Origin: Bauldia sp965232525
GTDB taxonomy: Bacteria > Pseudomonadota > Alphaproteobacteria > Rhizobiales > Kaistiaceae
DNA: 64,000 nucleotides
NCBI RefSeq assembly: GCF_965232525.1
Contig: NZ_OZ246980.1
Span: 930,001 to 994,000, forward strand
Direction of reading: 5' to 3'
The notes beneath the pieces were generated by a model. It saw nothing but the letters and a program-made list of their open reading frames with translations. It did no database searches and had not been told where the DNA came from. A program made the translations under genes and the position numbers. Positions 1 to 8,925 of the stretch are shown piece after piece. The stretch's first letter is position 1. Each line of letters begins with the position of its first letter.

Positions 1-1134
1 GGCGGTGAAGCCTTGTTGCACCGCTTCGAATTCGCGTTCCTGCAACTCGGAATAGGCGCCCATGCCGCGCCGGGCGTAACCGCCGGCGAGTTCGAACATC
101 GACAGGTTGAGCGAGTGGAAGCCGGCGAGGGTAACGAACTGAAACTTGTAGCCCATCGCCGCCAAGTCTTCCTGGAAACGCTCGATCGTGTCGGATTCGA
201 GATTGGCCCGCCAGTTGAATGATGGCGAGCAGTTGTAGGCGAGCATCTTGCCGGGGAACTGATCGTGGATCGCGTCGGCAAACGCCTGGGCCTCACCGAG
301 GTCCGGCTTGGACGTCTCCCACCAGAGGAGATCAGCGTACGGCGCGTAGGACAGGCTGCGGGCGATCGCGTGATCGACCGAATGGGTCTTACCTTGCTTC
401 AGCTTGAAGAAACCCTCCGCCGTCCGCTCACCGGAAATCCACGCCGCATCGCGCTCGTCGATATCGCTGGTGATCAACGTTGCCGAATGGGCATCGGTCC
501 GGGCCATCAGCAGCGTGTTCACCCCGCTGACGTCGGCGGCGAGGCGCGCGGCGTTGAGGGTGCGGATGAAGGTCTGGGTCGGCACCAGCACCTTGCCGCC
601 GAGATGGCCACACTTCTTTTCGGACGCCAGCTGATCCTCGAAATGGACGCCCGCGGCGCCGGCCTCGATCATCGCCTTCATCAGTTCGAAGGCGTTGAGC
701 GGTCCACCGAAACCGGCCTCGGCGTCAGCGACGATCGGCGCGAGCCAATGGATCGATTCGTCGTCCTCAAGAGCGGCGATCTGGTCGGCGCGTAGCAGCG
801 TCTTGTTGATCCGACGCACCACGTCGGGAACCGACGACGCGGGATAGAGCGACTGGTCCGGATACATCTCGCCGGCGTTGTTGGCGTCCGCCGCAACCTG
901 CCATCCGGACAGATAAATCGCCTCGAGCCCCGCCCTGACCTGCTGCATGGCCTGGTTGCCGGTCAGCGCACCGAGCGTGCGTACAAACGGCCGCGTGCGG
1001 AGCAGTTCCCACAGCCGCTCGGCGCCGAGGCGGGCGAGGCTGTGCTCGATGTGCACGCGGCCGCGAAGTCGGCGAACCTCGTCCGGCGAGTAGTCGCGCC
1101 GGATTCCCTTGAAACGATCAGGTGATGTCGTCAT
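1..1134 (-). CDS. aceA: Isocitrate lyase, 3' end cut by the window edge
   Basis: Cleaves isocitrate to glyoxylate and succinate in the cytoplasmic glyoxylate shunt. Reading leftward from ATG at 1134, the frame stays open for 378 codons to the window edge, so the C-terminus is missing. The family catalytic loop KKCGH is present around residue 180, preceded by a barrel segment with HFEDQ. The start is supported by AAGGGAG about 6 bases upstream. It is transcribed divergently from a ScfR/RamB-type regulator 152 bases away, a pairing known for acetate and short-chain acyl control of this enzyme in other bacteria. Identity is clear; regulation is inferred from the neighbour. Confidence 0.96.
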   Translation of the reverse strand, partial: MTTSPDRFKGIRRDYSPDEVRRLRGRVHIEHSLARLGAERLWELLRTRPFVRTLGALTGNQAMQQVRAGLEAIYLSGWQVAADANNAGEMYPDQSLYPASSVPDVVRRINKTLLRADQIAALEDDESIHWLAPIVADAEAGFGGPLNAFELMKAMIEAGAAGVHFEDQLASEKKCGHLGGKVLVPTQTFIRTLNAARLAADVSGVNTLLMARTDAHSATLITSDIDERDAAWISGERTAEGFFKLKQGKTHSVDHAIARSLSYAPYADLLWWETSKPDLGEAQAFADAIHDQFPGKMLAYNCSPSFNWRANLESDTIERFQEDLAAMGYKFQFVTLAGFHSLNLSMFELAGGYARRGMGAYSELQEREFEAVQQGFTA

Positions 1135-1285
1135 CGTGGTCTCCCTTGTCTTGACAAGAAAGACAGCTATTATTGACAAGCGGTGTCGGTCAATAACATA
1201 TTGAAATCAAATGGAAATGCGGAATATTGTCAATTTGCTTACAGCACTTATCTGATAAGTTGTAAGCATTGTAAGGATCGGATCG
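1135..1285. promoter_or_regulatory. Divergent control region aceA / regulator
   Basis: This AT-rich spacer stands out from the GC-rich coding DNA around it. It holds TTGACA at 1173-1178 with a weak -10 (ACATAT) 17 bases on, suitable for the rightward regulator. A second TTGACA reads leftward at 1234-1229 toward aceA. It also contains an inverted repeat CTTGTC-N2-GACAAG (1145-1158), a further TTGACAAG copy at 1173-1180, and the larger palindrome listed separately. Promoter positions are inferred from hexamers only. Confidence 0.55.
1238..1275. promoter_or_regulatory. Palindromic operator candidate upstream of the ScfR-type gene
   Basis: ACTTATC-T-GATAAGT at 1246-1260 is a perfect 7-base inverted repeat around one base. 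It is flanked by an outer pair CTTACA (1238-1243) and TGTAAG (1261-1266), and a second TTGTAAG follows at 1269-1275. It lies just upstream of the regulator start (1286), so autoregulation or control of the divergent pair is the simplest reading. Which protein binds is not shown by the sequence. Confidence 0.5.
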
Positions 1286-2713
1286 ATGAAAGCGATGCGG
1301 ATTGGCGGAAAGCTCAGGCGGCTCCGCCAGGAACAGCGCCTCACCCAGGCGCAGATGGCCCGCGAATTGGGGATCAGCGCCAGCTATCTGACGTTGCTGG
1401 AGAGCAACCAGCGGCCGGTCACGGTCCGGGTGCTGCTGAAACTGGTCGAGCGTTTTCAGGTCGATCTCCAGGACTTCGCCGCGGACACCGACCAGCGCCT
1501 GTCGCTGGAACTGATGGAGGCGTTCTCCGATCCAGTGTTCGAGGGCGCCGAGGTGAAGAACACCGACGTCCAGGAACTGGTTTCGCTGCTGCCGGCGGTT
1601 GGCCGGGCGGTCATCGATCTCTACGAGGCCTACCGGCGCCATCTTCCGGCCGATGCCGCGAGCACCGCCGGCGAGGATGCCAGCGAATCCGCGCCGGTCA
1701 CCATCCCGTCCGAGGAGGTGACCGAGTTCATCCAGAAGCGTTTCAACTATTTCCCGGACCTTGAAGATGCCGCCGAGCAGCTCTGGCATGAGAACGAGTT
1801 GTCGGTGCATACACTGCAGCAGGGCCTGACCGGCGTTCTGCGCCGCCGCTACGCCACCGAGGTGGAGGTGCGCCCCGCGGAGGCGATGAACGGGCGCTCC
1901 CGCCATTACGACCAGCTCCGTCGGCGGCTGGAGATCTCAGAGATGCTGCCGCTGTCGAGCCGCATCTTCCAGATCGCCCACCAGATCGCTTATCTCGGTC
2001 ATCATGACATGCTCGACCAGATCGCGGCGGAAGGCCGGTTCACCTCGAGCGATGCCGAGGCGCTGATGCGGACCGCGCTCGCCAACTACTTCGCCGCGGC
2101 GGTGATGATGCCCTATCGCCTCTTCCTCGATGCCGCGTCTGCGACCCGGTACGACATCGATGTTCTGAAGAATCGGTTCGGCACGTCGTTCGAGCAGGCC
2201 TGCCACCGGCTGACCACTCTGCGGCGTCCCGGCGCCGAAGGGGTGCCGTTCCATTTCATCCGCGTCGATATCGCGGGCAACATCTCCAAACGGTTTTCCG
2301 CCTCGGGGATCCATATCGCCCGCTTCGGCGCCGCCTGCCCGCGCTGGAACGTGTATGACGCGTTTTCGACGCCAGGCATGCTCAGGGTGCAGTTGTCGCG
2401 GATGCCGGACGGCGCGACGTTCTTCTGCATCGCCCGCACCACGTCACGAGCGGCACCGCTGTCACCTGCGAGCGGTTTGGGCCACCGCATGAGCCAGCGG
2501 GCGATCGGTCTCGGCTGCGACGTCCGCCACGCAGGCGACATCGTCTACGCCGACGGCTACAACCTCGCCGATCCGCAACTCGCCATGCCGATCGGAGTGT
2601 CCTGTCGCACGTGTCCGCGTACCGACTGCACCGAGCGGGCGATGCCATCGCTGTTCCAAAAACTCCACATCGACGAGAACGTCCGGGGCCCGTCGACCTA
2701 CGTGCAAGCCTGA
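1286..2713 (+). CDS. ScfR/RamB-type XRE regulator with IrrE-like and DUF2083 domains
   Basis: This 475-residue protein has an N-terminal XRE helix-turn-helix (about residues 8-65, with LTQAQMARELGIS followed by the recognition helix SYLTLLE). A middle region (about 170-300) resembles the IrrE/DUF955 fold, and a C-terminal DUF2083-like part ends in a cysteine cluster (C440, C443, C448). That architecture is the short-chain fatty acyl regulator family (ScfR, RamB, MccR), which senses acyl-CoA or acetate status and controls aceA and propionate genes. The metallopeptidase HEXXH reads AHQIA here, so protease activity is unlikely. AAGGATCGG precedes the ATG. Its divergent placement with isocitrate lyase supports the role. 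Confidence 0.85.
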   Translation: MKAMRIGGKLRRLRQEQRLTQAQMARELGISASYLTLLESNQRPVTVRVLLKLVERFQVDLQDFAADTDQRLSLELMEAFSDPVFEGAEVKNTDVQELVSLLPAVGRAVIDLYEAYRRHLPADAASTAGEDASESAPVTIPSEEVTEFIQKRFNYFPDLEDAAEQLWHENELSVHTLQQGLTGVLRRRYATEVEVRPAEAMNGRSRHYDQLRRRLEISEMLPLSSRIFQIAHQIAYLGHHDMLDQIAAEGRFTSSDAEALMRTALANYFAAAVMMPYRLFLDAASATRYDIDVLKNRFGTSFEQACHRLTTLRRPGAEGVPFHFIRVDIAGNISKRFSASGIHIARFGAACPRWNVYDAFSTPGMLRVQLSRMPDGATFFCIARTTSRAAPLSPASGLGHRMSQRAIGLGCDVRHAGDIVYADGYNLADPQLAMPIGVSCRTCPRTDCTERAMPSLFQKLHIDENVRGPSTYVQA

Positions 2714-2838
2714 TAACGGCCGCCGCCGTGGAGTATTCCGGGCCCGCGTGGTGGCTGGCCGACAGGCTGTGATCGCGCCCCTTCCATCTGCAGGCCAAAC
2801 CCGGCACAAGATCGGGGACGGGCAAGAAGGAGGGACGA

Positions 2839-4017
2839 ATGAAGGCGAAGACGAACGTTCTGGTCACGTGCGGGCGGTTCTATCCATCCATCGCGCTGGT
2901 CCGCGCGCTGCACGATGCCGGAGCCCGCGTCGACGTGGCCGACTCCTATAAGCTCGCGCCGGCGCTGCATTCCAGTGCCGTCGACCAGTTCCACGTCGTC
3001 GCTCCCGCGGCTGGCGATCCGCTACAGTTCGTCGAGGATGTGGCCCAAATCATAAAGGATCGCGATATCGACCTGGTGGTGCCGGCGATCGAGGAAGGCT
3101 TCTATCTCAGAAACTACGAAGATCTCATTCCAGCGCCGATCTTCGCCCCGTCCTTCGCAACGATCGAGCAACTGCACGACAAGGCCCGGTTCCATGCGTT
3201 GTGCGCCGAGCTTGGCCTGCGGACGCCGAAGACCATCACGGTCACCAGCCAGGATGAACTCCGTGACGCGATAGGCCAGTTCGACCTTTATCTGGCGCGC
3301 CCCGCCTTTTCCCGCGGTGGCCAGACTTGCCTCACCAATCACGGCCCCCGCGCCGGCGAGATGTCGGTCGATGACTGCGTTCCCACCACCGAAAATCCGT
3401 GGCTGGTCCAGGAATTCGTCGAGGGTGACGACGCCTGCTCGTTCAGCGTTGTGCGCGACGGCGAAGTGGTCGTTCACTGCACCTACGAGCCGTCGGTCGC
3501 GGCGACCGGCGGTTATGCGATCCAGTTCCATTCGATCGACGACTTCGGCACCCTGGAGGTTGCCCGGGCGATCGCGAAACGCTTCGACTACACCGGCTTT
3601 CTCGGCCTCGACATCCGCCGCACGCCGGACGGCGCTTTCGTCATGATCGAGTGCAATCCGCGGGTCACGGCCGGCTCGTTCCTGACCCCCGGCGAATGGG
3701 TTGGCGGCGCCGTGATCGACGAGCCCTCCGAGTTGCGGATCGCGCCGGCGGGCCAGAAGCGCCAATACGACGCCTACATGCTGGTCGGCAACGCGGCCAA
3801 GCTACCGGCACGCAAGCTCCTGCACGAACTGCTCACCACCCCGGACGCGGTGCTGAAGGCCGGCGACGTGCTGCCGGCGCTCTACTGCCTGATCAACCGC
3901 CGCCACTGGTCCCACAAGGCAGAAGAAGAACACACCTCGCTCAGCGAAGCGTTCACGGCGGACATCTCGTGGGACGGCTCGCCGATGCCGACGATGCCGG
4001 AAGGACGCGGCGCTTAG
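2839..4017 (+). CDS. ATP-grasp domain ligase, substrate unknown
   Basis: This 392-residue cytoplasmic protein has a Rossmann-like N-terminus (NVLVTCGRFYPSIALVRAL) followed by an ATP-grasp fold. Family features visible are a lid region with ARPAFSRGGQ, the segment VQEFVEGDDACSF, and the metal-binding end MIECNPRVTAGS. It looks like the carbamoyl-phosphate-synthase-like ATP-grasp enzymes that join a carboxylate to an amine. GAAGGAGGG ends 5 bases before the ATG, a strong ribosome binding site. It stands alone between the ScfR-type gene and preT (129-base gap). The substrate cannot be deduced. Confidence 0.75.
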   Translation: MKAKTNVLVTCGRFYPSIALVRALHDAGARVDVADSYKLAPALHSSAVDQFHVVAPAAGDPLQFVEDVAQIIKDRDIDLVVPAIEEGFYLRNYEDLIPAPIFAPSFATIEQLHDKARFHALCAELGLRTPKTITVTSQDELRDAIGQFDLYLARPAFSRGGQTCLTNHGPRAGEMSVDDCVPTTENPWLVQEFVEGDDACSFSVVRDGEVVVHCTYEPSVAATGGYAIQFHSIDDFGTLEVARAIAKRFDYTGFLGLDIRRTPDGAFVMIECNPRVTAGSFLTPGEWVGGAVIDEPSELRIAPAGQKRQYDAYMLVGNAAKLPARKLLHELLTTPDAVLKAGDVLPALYCLINRRHWSHKAEEEHTSLSEAFTADISWDGSPMPTMPEGRGA

Positions 4018-4146
4018 CTATCCGTCGGACCTGAAGAGCTGCCGCGAAGACATCCTGATCATCCCGGATTGCCTTGACGCTTTCCCGGAAATTTGTCCAA
4101 ATGATCAAGAGTCGTTCCAATCTGGCGGGAGCAGGTCAGATCGCCG

Positions 4147-5505
4147 ATGGCAGAACCGAGGAAGCCGGATATCGCCGCCGGGCGGCTGGAAGCGGAGGAC
4201 TACGCCAGTAACTTCGCCGATCTGCACCCGCGGCTGACGCGCCATGAGGCGCTGGTCGAAGCCGATCGGTGCTATTTCTGCTACGACGCACCCTGCGTCA
4301 CCGCGTGTCCCACCGCAATCGACATTCCGCTCTTCATCCGCGAAATCCTGACCGAAAACCCCAAGGGCGCGGCGGAAACCATCCTTTCCCAGAACATCCT
4401 CGGCGGGATGTGCGCCCGGGTCTGCCCGACCGAAACGCTGTGCGAGGAAGCGTGCGTTCGCGAGGCGGCGGAAGGCAAGCCGGTGCGGATCGGCGAGCTG
4501 CAGCGCTACGCCACCGACGCGCTGATGGCGGACGGATCGCAGCCCTTTGAGCGCGCGGCGCCGACCGGCAAGCGCATCGCCGTGGTCGGCGGCGGGCCGG
4601 CCGGACTGTCGTGCGCTCATCGCCTGGCGGTCCACGGCCATGACGTCACGATCTTCGACGCCCGCGACAAGATCGGCGGGCTGAACGAATACGGCATCGC
4701 CGCCTACAAGACTCCGGATAACTTCGCCCAGACCGAGGTCGATTTCATCCTGGCGATCGGCGGCATCACGGTGGAGACCGGCAAAGCCCTAGGCCGCGAC
4801 ATCACAATGGGCGAGCTGCGCGAGACCTTCGACGCCGTGTTCCTCGGCATCGGGCTTGGCGGCGTCAACGCGCTTGGCCTCGACGGCGAGGCGATCTCAG
4901 GCGTCGGCGACGCGGTCGGCTACATCGCCGAGATCCGCCAGGCCGACGATCTGTCCGCGCTGCCGGTCGGCCGCCGGATCGTGGTGGTCGGCGGCGGCAT
5001 GACCGCGATCGACATCGCCTCCCAGACCAAACGCCTCGGCGCCGAGGACGTCACCATCGTCTACCGCCGTGGCCCGGAGCGGATGGCCGCCAGTCGCTAC
5101 GAACAGGAGCTCGCCCAGACCGGCGGTGTGACAATCAAATGCAACGCGCGGCCACAGGCCCTGGTCGCCGATGATGGTAGGGTGTCGGGCGTCACATTCG
5201 AATACACAGCGGAGGACGCCGACGGCCGCCTCGTCGGCACCGGCGAGACCTTCACGCTCGCCGCCGACATGGTGTTCAAGGCGATCGGCCAGACCTTCGT
5301 CGCGGAGGGGCTGAACGGCAGCGGCGCGCCGGCGATCGCGCTGGACGGCGGGCGCATTGCCGTCGACGACGAACGGCGGACCAGTGTCGCCGGCATCTGG
5401 GCCGGTGGCGATTGCGTTTCCGACGGCGAGGACCTCACTGTCGTTGCCGTCGAAGACGGCAAGATCGCCGCCGAATCCATCAACCGGGCGCTCGGGAGCG
5501 CATAG
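4147..5505 (+). CDS. preT: NAD-dependent dihydropyrimidine dehydrogenase, PreT subunit
   Basis: This is the electron-input subunit of the reductive pyrimidine pathway, which reduces uracil and thymine with NADH through FAD and iron-sulfur clusters. The 452 residues show the N-terminal two-cluster module (C42, C45, C50, C54 and C89, C93, C99, C103). A FAD-binding GGGPAG lies near residue 150 and a second nucleotide site GGGMTA near 280, as in the N-terminal half of mammalian DPD and the small subunit of glutamate synthase. Its stop is 3 bases before preA, so the two are one operon. No other pyd genes (hydantoinase, amidohydrolase) follow in this window. Confidence 0.93.
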   Translation: MAEPRKPDIAAGRLEAEDYASNFADLHPRLTRHEALVEADRCYFCYDAPCVTACPTAIDIPLFIREILTENPKGAAETILSQNILGGMCARVCPTETLCEEACVREAAEGKPVRIGELQRYATDALMADGSQPFERAAPTGKRIAVVGGGPAGLSCAHRLAVHGHDVTIFDARDKIGGLNEYGIAAYKTPDNFAQTEVDFILAIGGITVETGKALGRDITMGELRETFDAVFLGIGLGGVNALGLDGEAISGVGDAVGYIAEIRQADDLSALPVGRRIVVVGGGMTAIDIASQTKRLGAEDVTIVYRRGPERMAASRYEQELAQTGGVTIKCNARPQALVADDGRVSGVTFEYTAEDADGRLVGTGETFTLAADMVFKAIGQTFVAEGLNGSGAPAIALDGGRIAVDDERRTSVAGIWAGGDCVSDGEDLTVVAVEDGKIAAESINRALGSA

Positions 5506-5508
5506 ACG

Positions 5509-6819
5509 ATGGCTGACCTTCGATCCGAGTTCATCGGCATCACCTCACCCAATCCGTTTTGGCTGGCGTCGGCGCCGCCAACCGACAAGGCCTACAACGT
5601 GGTGCGTGCCTTCGAGGCAGGGTGGGGCGGTGTCGTCTGGAAGACGCTTGGCGAGGACCCGCCGATCGTCAACGTCGCGGGGCCGCGCTATGGCGCCATC
5701 CACGCCGGCGACCGGCGGCTGATCGGGCTTAACAACATCGAGCTGATCACCGATCGCACGCTGCAGATCAATCTCGAGGAGATCAAGCAGGTCAAGCGCG
5801 ACTGGCCAGACCGGGCGCTCGTGGTGTCACTGATGGTGCCATGCGAGGAGCCCAACTGGATCGCGATCCTCAAGGCGGTCGAGGAGACCGAAGCCGATGG
5901 GGTCGAGCTCAATTTCGGCTGCCCGCATGGCATGAGCGAGCGCGGCATGGGCTCCGCGGTCGGCCAGGTGCCCGAATACATCGAGATGGTCACCCGCTGG
6001 TGCAAGGCGGCGACGCGGATGCCGGTGATCGTCAAGCTCACGCCCAACATCACCAACATCCGCCACCCCGCCAGGGCGGCCAAGAACGGCGGCGCCGACG
6101 CGGTGTCGCTGATCAACACCATCAACTCGATCACCAACGTCAACCTCGACAGCTTCTCGCCGGAGCCATCGATCGACGGCAAAGGCACCCATGGCGGCTA
6201 TTGCGGCCCCGCGGTGAAGCCGATTGCGCTGTCGATGGTGTCCGAAGTTGCCCGTGACGAAGAATGCGCCGGCCTGCCGATATCCGGCATCGGTGGCATC
6301 ACCACCTGGCGTGACGCGGCCGAGTTTCTGGCGCTCGGCGCCGGCAACGTCCAGGTCTGCACCGCGGCGATGACCTACGGCTTCAAGATCGTTGACGAGC
6401 TGAAGAGCGGTCTTGCCCGCTATCTCGACGAGCGGCAGATGGCGCTGGCCGATCTCTCCGGCCGAGCGGTGCCGAACGTGACCGACTGGCAATACCTCAA
6501 CCTCAACTACGTCACCAAGGCGCGGATCGACCAGGATCTCTGCATTGAGTGCGGCCGCTGCCATATCGTGTGCGAGGACGCCTCGCACCAGGCGATCACG
6601 TCGATGGTCAACGGCAAGCGGCACTTCGAGGTGATCGACGCGGAGTGCGTCGGCTGCAATCTCTGTGTCAACGTCTGCCCGGTCGAAAACTGCATCACCA
6701 TGGAGCGGGTCACCGCGGCCACCGACCCACAGTCCGGCGCACCGGCGAGAGGTTTCCGCAACTGGACCGAGCACCCGAACAATCCAACAGTTTTCGTAGA
6801 ACACGAACCGGCGGAGTAG
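5509..6819 (+). CDS. preA: NAD-dependent dihydropyrimidine dehydrogenase, PreA subunit
   Basis: This catalytic FMN subunit partners PreT. Residues 1-310 form the dihydroorotate-dehydrogenase-like barrel, with NFGCPHGMSERGMG and the phosphate-binding SGIGGI. The C-terminus is a ferredoxin module with two 4Fe-4S motifs (C345, C348, C351, C355 and C380, C383, C386, C390). Length (436) fits the family. It reduces uracil or thymine to the dihydro form with electrons relayed from PreT. It starts 3 bases after preT and is followed by a convergent gene, so the operon is just these two genes. Confidence 0.94.
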   Translation: MADLRSEFIGITSPNPFWLASAPPTDKAYNVVRAFEAGWGGVVWKTLGEDPPIVNVAGPRYGAIHAGDRRLIGLNNIELITDRTLQINLEEIKQVKRDWPDRALVVSLMVPCEEPNWIAILKAVEETEADGVELNFGCPHGMSERGMGSAVGQVPEYIEMVTRWCKAATRMPVIVKLTPNITNIRHPARAAKNGGADAVSLINTINSITNVNLDSFSPEPSIDGKGTHGGYCGPAVKPIALSMVSEVARDEECAGLPISGIGGITTWRDAAEFLALGAGNVQVCTAAMTYGFKIVDELKSGLARYLDERQMALADLSGRAVPNVTDWQYLNLNYVTKARIDQDLCIECGRCHIVCEDASHQAITSMVNGKRHFEVIDAECVGCNLCVNVCPVENCITMERVTAATDPQSGAPARGFRNWTEHPNNPTVFVEHEPAE

Positions 6820-6968
6820 CGTCGCCGCGCCTAGCAGTGTCGTCGGTTTCATCGTCCGGGCTCGCCCGCCGCTCGACGTTGGCAGCGAGGCTAGAGGCTC
6901 GCGATGTCAGACCAAGGCAGTCGAGCCCGGCAATCAGCGTCTGGTCGTCAGGAGAGATGGCTTCAGCG

Positions 6969-8045
6969 CTACTGCACGCTGGTATCGACCGCAGCGTCAC
7001 CCGCTTCCACTCGCTCGTCGGCATGAGCGGAGCTGATCAGACTGAACTCCGGCCCAAGATCCGGCGGCTCGTAGATCGCGGTGATCGTCTCGGACGGCTC
7101 GTAGTAGTAGTCCGGTCCAAACCGGCGAATCTCCGCGACGGCCGTGCCGTCCGGATCCGGCACGATTCGCTCGGGAACGAAGTCGCCGGCCCGGTTGGCA
7201 AGCGTCTCGGGATCGCCCCAGGTCGTAACGCGGGCGACCGGAATGGGCATCGGCGCCGCCGGCTCATCCGTCACCTTCGCCGCTTCCTTCTCGGCCGCCT
7301 TGGCCGCCGTGCGGGCCTCGAACGCCTTGCCGAGATTGGCGAGGCCGCGCTTCAACTCGCCCTGGCAGGATTCGCTGAACGACTTGCGATAGGCGAAAGC
7401 GTAAGGCTCGGCGGCGAGCGGCTTGCCCTTGAGCGATACCGCGCGGTCAGGGCTGCCGCCGTTGCTGTGATAGAATAGCTCGGCCCCAGCACCGCCATAC
7501 ATCGCCTTGCAGACCGTCTCGTCGACCTTGAAGCGGGACCGGCTCGAGCGGAAATTGATCGGGAAATAGAAACCGTCGCAGGTCCGCACGCAGAGTGTGC
7601 GATAGCCACTCCCCGCCCACTGCGAATTCCCGGTGGGAAGGTTGCACCCGTTGCGCCGCATCTGGGCGCGCAGGCGATCGCGCTGGGCCGACGTGGAGCG
7701 GCTGCTTACACGGCTCCCGCCACGCGACGCCTGATTGAGCTTGCGCTGAAGCGACTTGACCTGAGCATTGATCGACCGGCAGTCGCGCGAGCGACCGAAC
7801 AGGCGGCGACAGTTGTTGCGGCGCGCTTGCCGCTGCGCCTTCGACAACTCGCTTCGTAGACGGCTGACATTGGCCTTCGATCCACCGCCGGAGCCGCGGG
7901 ACAGCGCCCGGTAATCGGCATGGAGGCGGGTGCAGTAGCTGGACTGGGCGGCTACGGGCTCGACGGTCATGGCAAAGCCGGCCGCGGTAAACGCGGCGAC
8001 GGTCAGAACTTTCGTAAACCCATGGGCTCGCGTCCGCTTCGCCAT
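6969..8045 (-). CDS. DUF2865 secreted protein
   Basis: From ATG at 8045 (GGGAAGG upstream) the product starts MAKRTRAHG and has a signal peptide cut near VEPVAAQ. A basic, Ser/Gly/Arg-rich region with C-rich segments follows. The conserved core has CVRTCDGFYFPI, VDETVCKAMY and YRKSFSESCQGE, which I recognise as DUF2865, a periplasmic or cell-surface family common in Rhizobiales with no known function. An in-frame ATG 51 bases upstream (8096) would place charged residues before the signal and is less likely. The C-terminal third is rich in Pro/Glu/Asp. It converges with preA. Confidence 0.75.
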   Translation of the reverse strand: MAKRTRAHGFTKVLTVAAFTAAGFAMTVEPVAAQSSYCTRLHADYRALSRGSGGGSKANVSRLRSELSKAQRQARRNNCRRLFGRSRDCRSINAQVKSLQRKLNQASRGGSRVSSRSTSAQRDRLRAQMRRNGCNLPTGNSQWAGSGYRTLCVRTCDGFYFPINFRSSRSRFKVDETVCKAMYGGAGAELFYHSNGGSPDRAVSLKGKPLAAEPYAFAYRKSFSESCQGELKRGLANLGKAFEARTAAKAAEKEAAKVTDEPAAPMPIPVARVTTWGDPETLANRAGDFVPERIVPDPDGTAVAEIRRFGPDYYYEPSETITAIYEPPDLGPEFSLISSAHADERVEAGDAAVDTSVQ

Positions 8046-8262
8046 AAACTCACGCCTTCCCTGGCTCGTGTCCGGCAAACTCTGGCCACCGGTCAAGCCG
8101 CATCCCGCTTATCGGAGATTTCGCCGTGACCGAAAAGGCTTTCCCGCATCACATCCGCGACATCGGCATAATCTGTTGCGCCCATACCGCAATGCGACAC
8201 CGGTCAGTGTATCTCATGTGGCGCTTCACTGGCTGTGATCCAAGCCACAAGCCAGATCGTGG

Positions 8263-8925
8263 TTATCCGGACGATAAGGGCGCCATGTCGGCCAAAAAGC
8301 GCTTGATATGGACGATCTCGTCGTTGTTCACGGTATGGCCGAGGCCGGGATAAATCTGCTCGATCACCGCCCCGTGCAGGGCATCCATCACCGCCGCCGA
8401 CGCGGCGACCCGGTCGACGGGAATGTGCGGATCGACATCGCTCGATCCGAGGAACACCGGAGTCGCCTCCAGTGAACCGGTGTAATCGCCGGTATCGATG
8501 GTTTCGCCCATCAGCCCACCGGACAAGGCAATCACGGCGCCATAACGGTCGGGATGACGCGCCGCAAACTCCAGGGCCAGGCACGCACCCTGCGAGAAGC
8601 CGAGCAGCACCGTTCGGTCCGGTGTGATGTCATGGGTGATCAGGTGCCCGATGAGGTCGGCGATCAGGCGGAGCGCCGAGGTCCGATCCGGTTCGTTCTC
8701 CTCGATCGACACGAGGAATCGCTCCGGGTACCAACTATTGCCGGCGGCCTGGGGCGCCAGATAGGCGAGGTCCGGACGATCGAAGGCATCGGAGAGCGAC
8801 AGGATGTCGGATGCGCTGGCGCCGCGCCCATGGAGCATGATGACCGCGGCATCCGCCGTCTCCAGTTCCGCGCCGGCGCGCAGGATCGGCTGGCCCTTGT
8901 GACGATCGCCTGGATCGCTCATCAC
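8263..8925 (-). CDS. Carboxylesterase/phospholipase-family alpha/beta hydrolase
   Basis: This 220-residue cytoplasmic serine hydrolase belongs to the acyl-protein thioesterase/phospholipase-carboxylesterase group. The oxyanion segment LHGRGAS is near residue 31. The nucleophile is S111 in GFSQG, the acid likely D165 in DPHIP, and the base H197 in GLGHTV. Its ATG overlaps the stop of the upstream Nudix gene by 4 bases (ATGA), so it is translationally coupled as the third gene of an operon. The natural ester is unknown. Confidence 0.85.
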   Translation of the reverse strand: MMSDPGDRHKGQPILRAGAELETADAAVIMLHGRGASASDILSLSDAFDRPDLAYLAPQAAGNSWYPERFLVSIEENEPDRTSALRLIADLIGHLITHDITPDRTVLLGFSQGACLALEFAARHPDRYGAVIALSGGLMGETIDTGDYTGSLEATPVFLGSSDVDPHIPVDRVAASAAVMDALHGAVIEQIYPGLGHTVNNDEIVHIKRFLADMAPLSSG

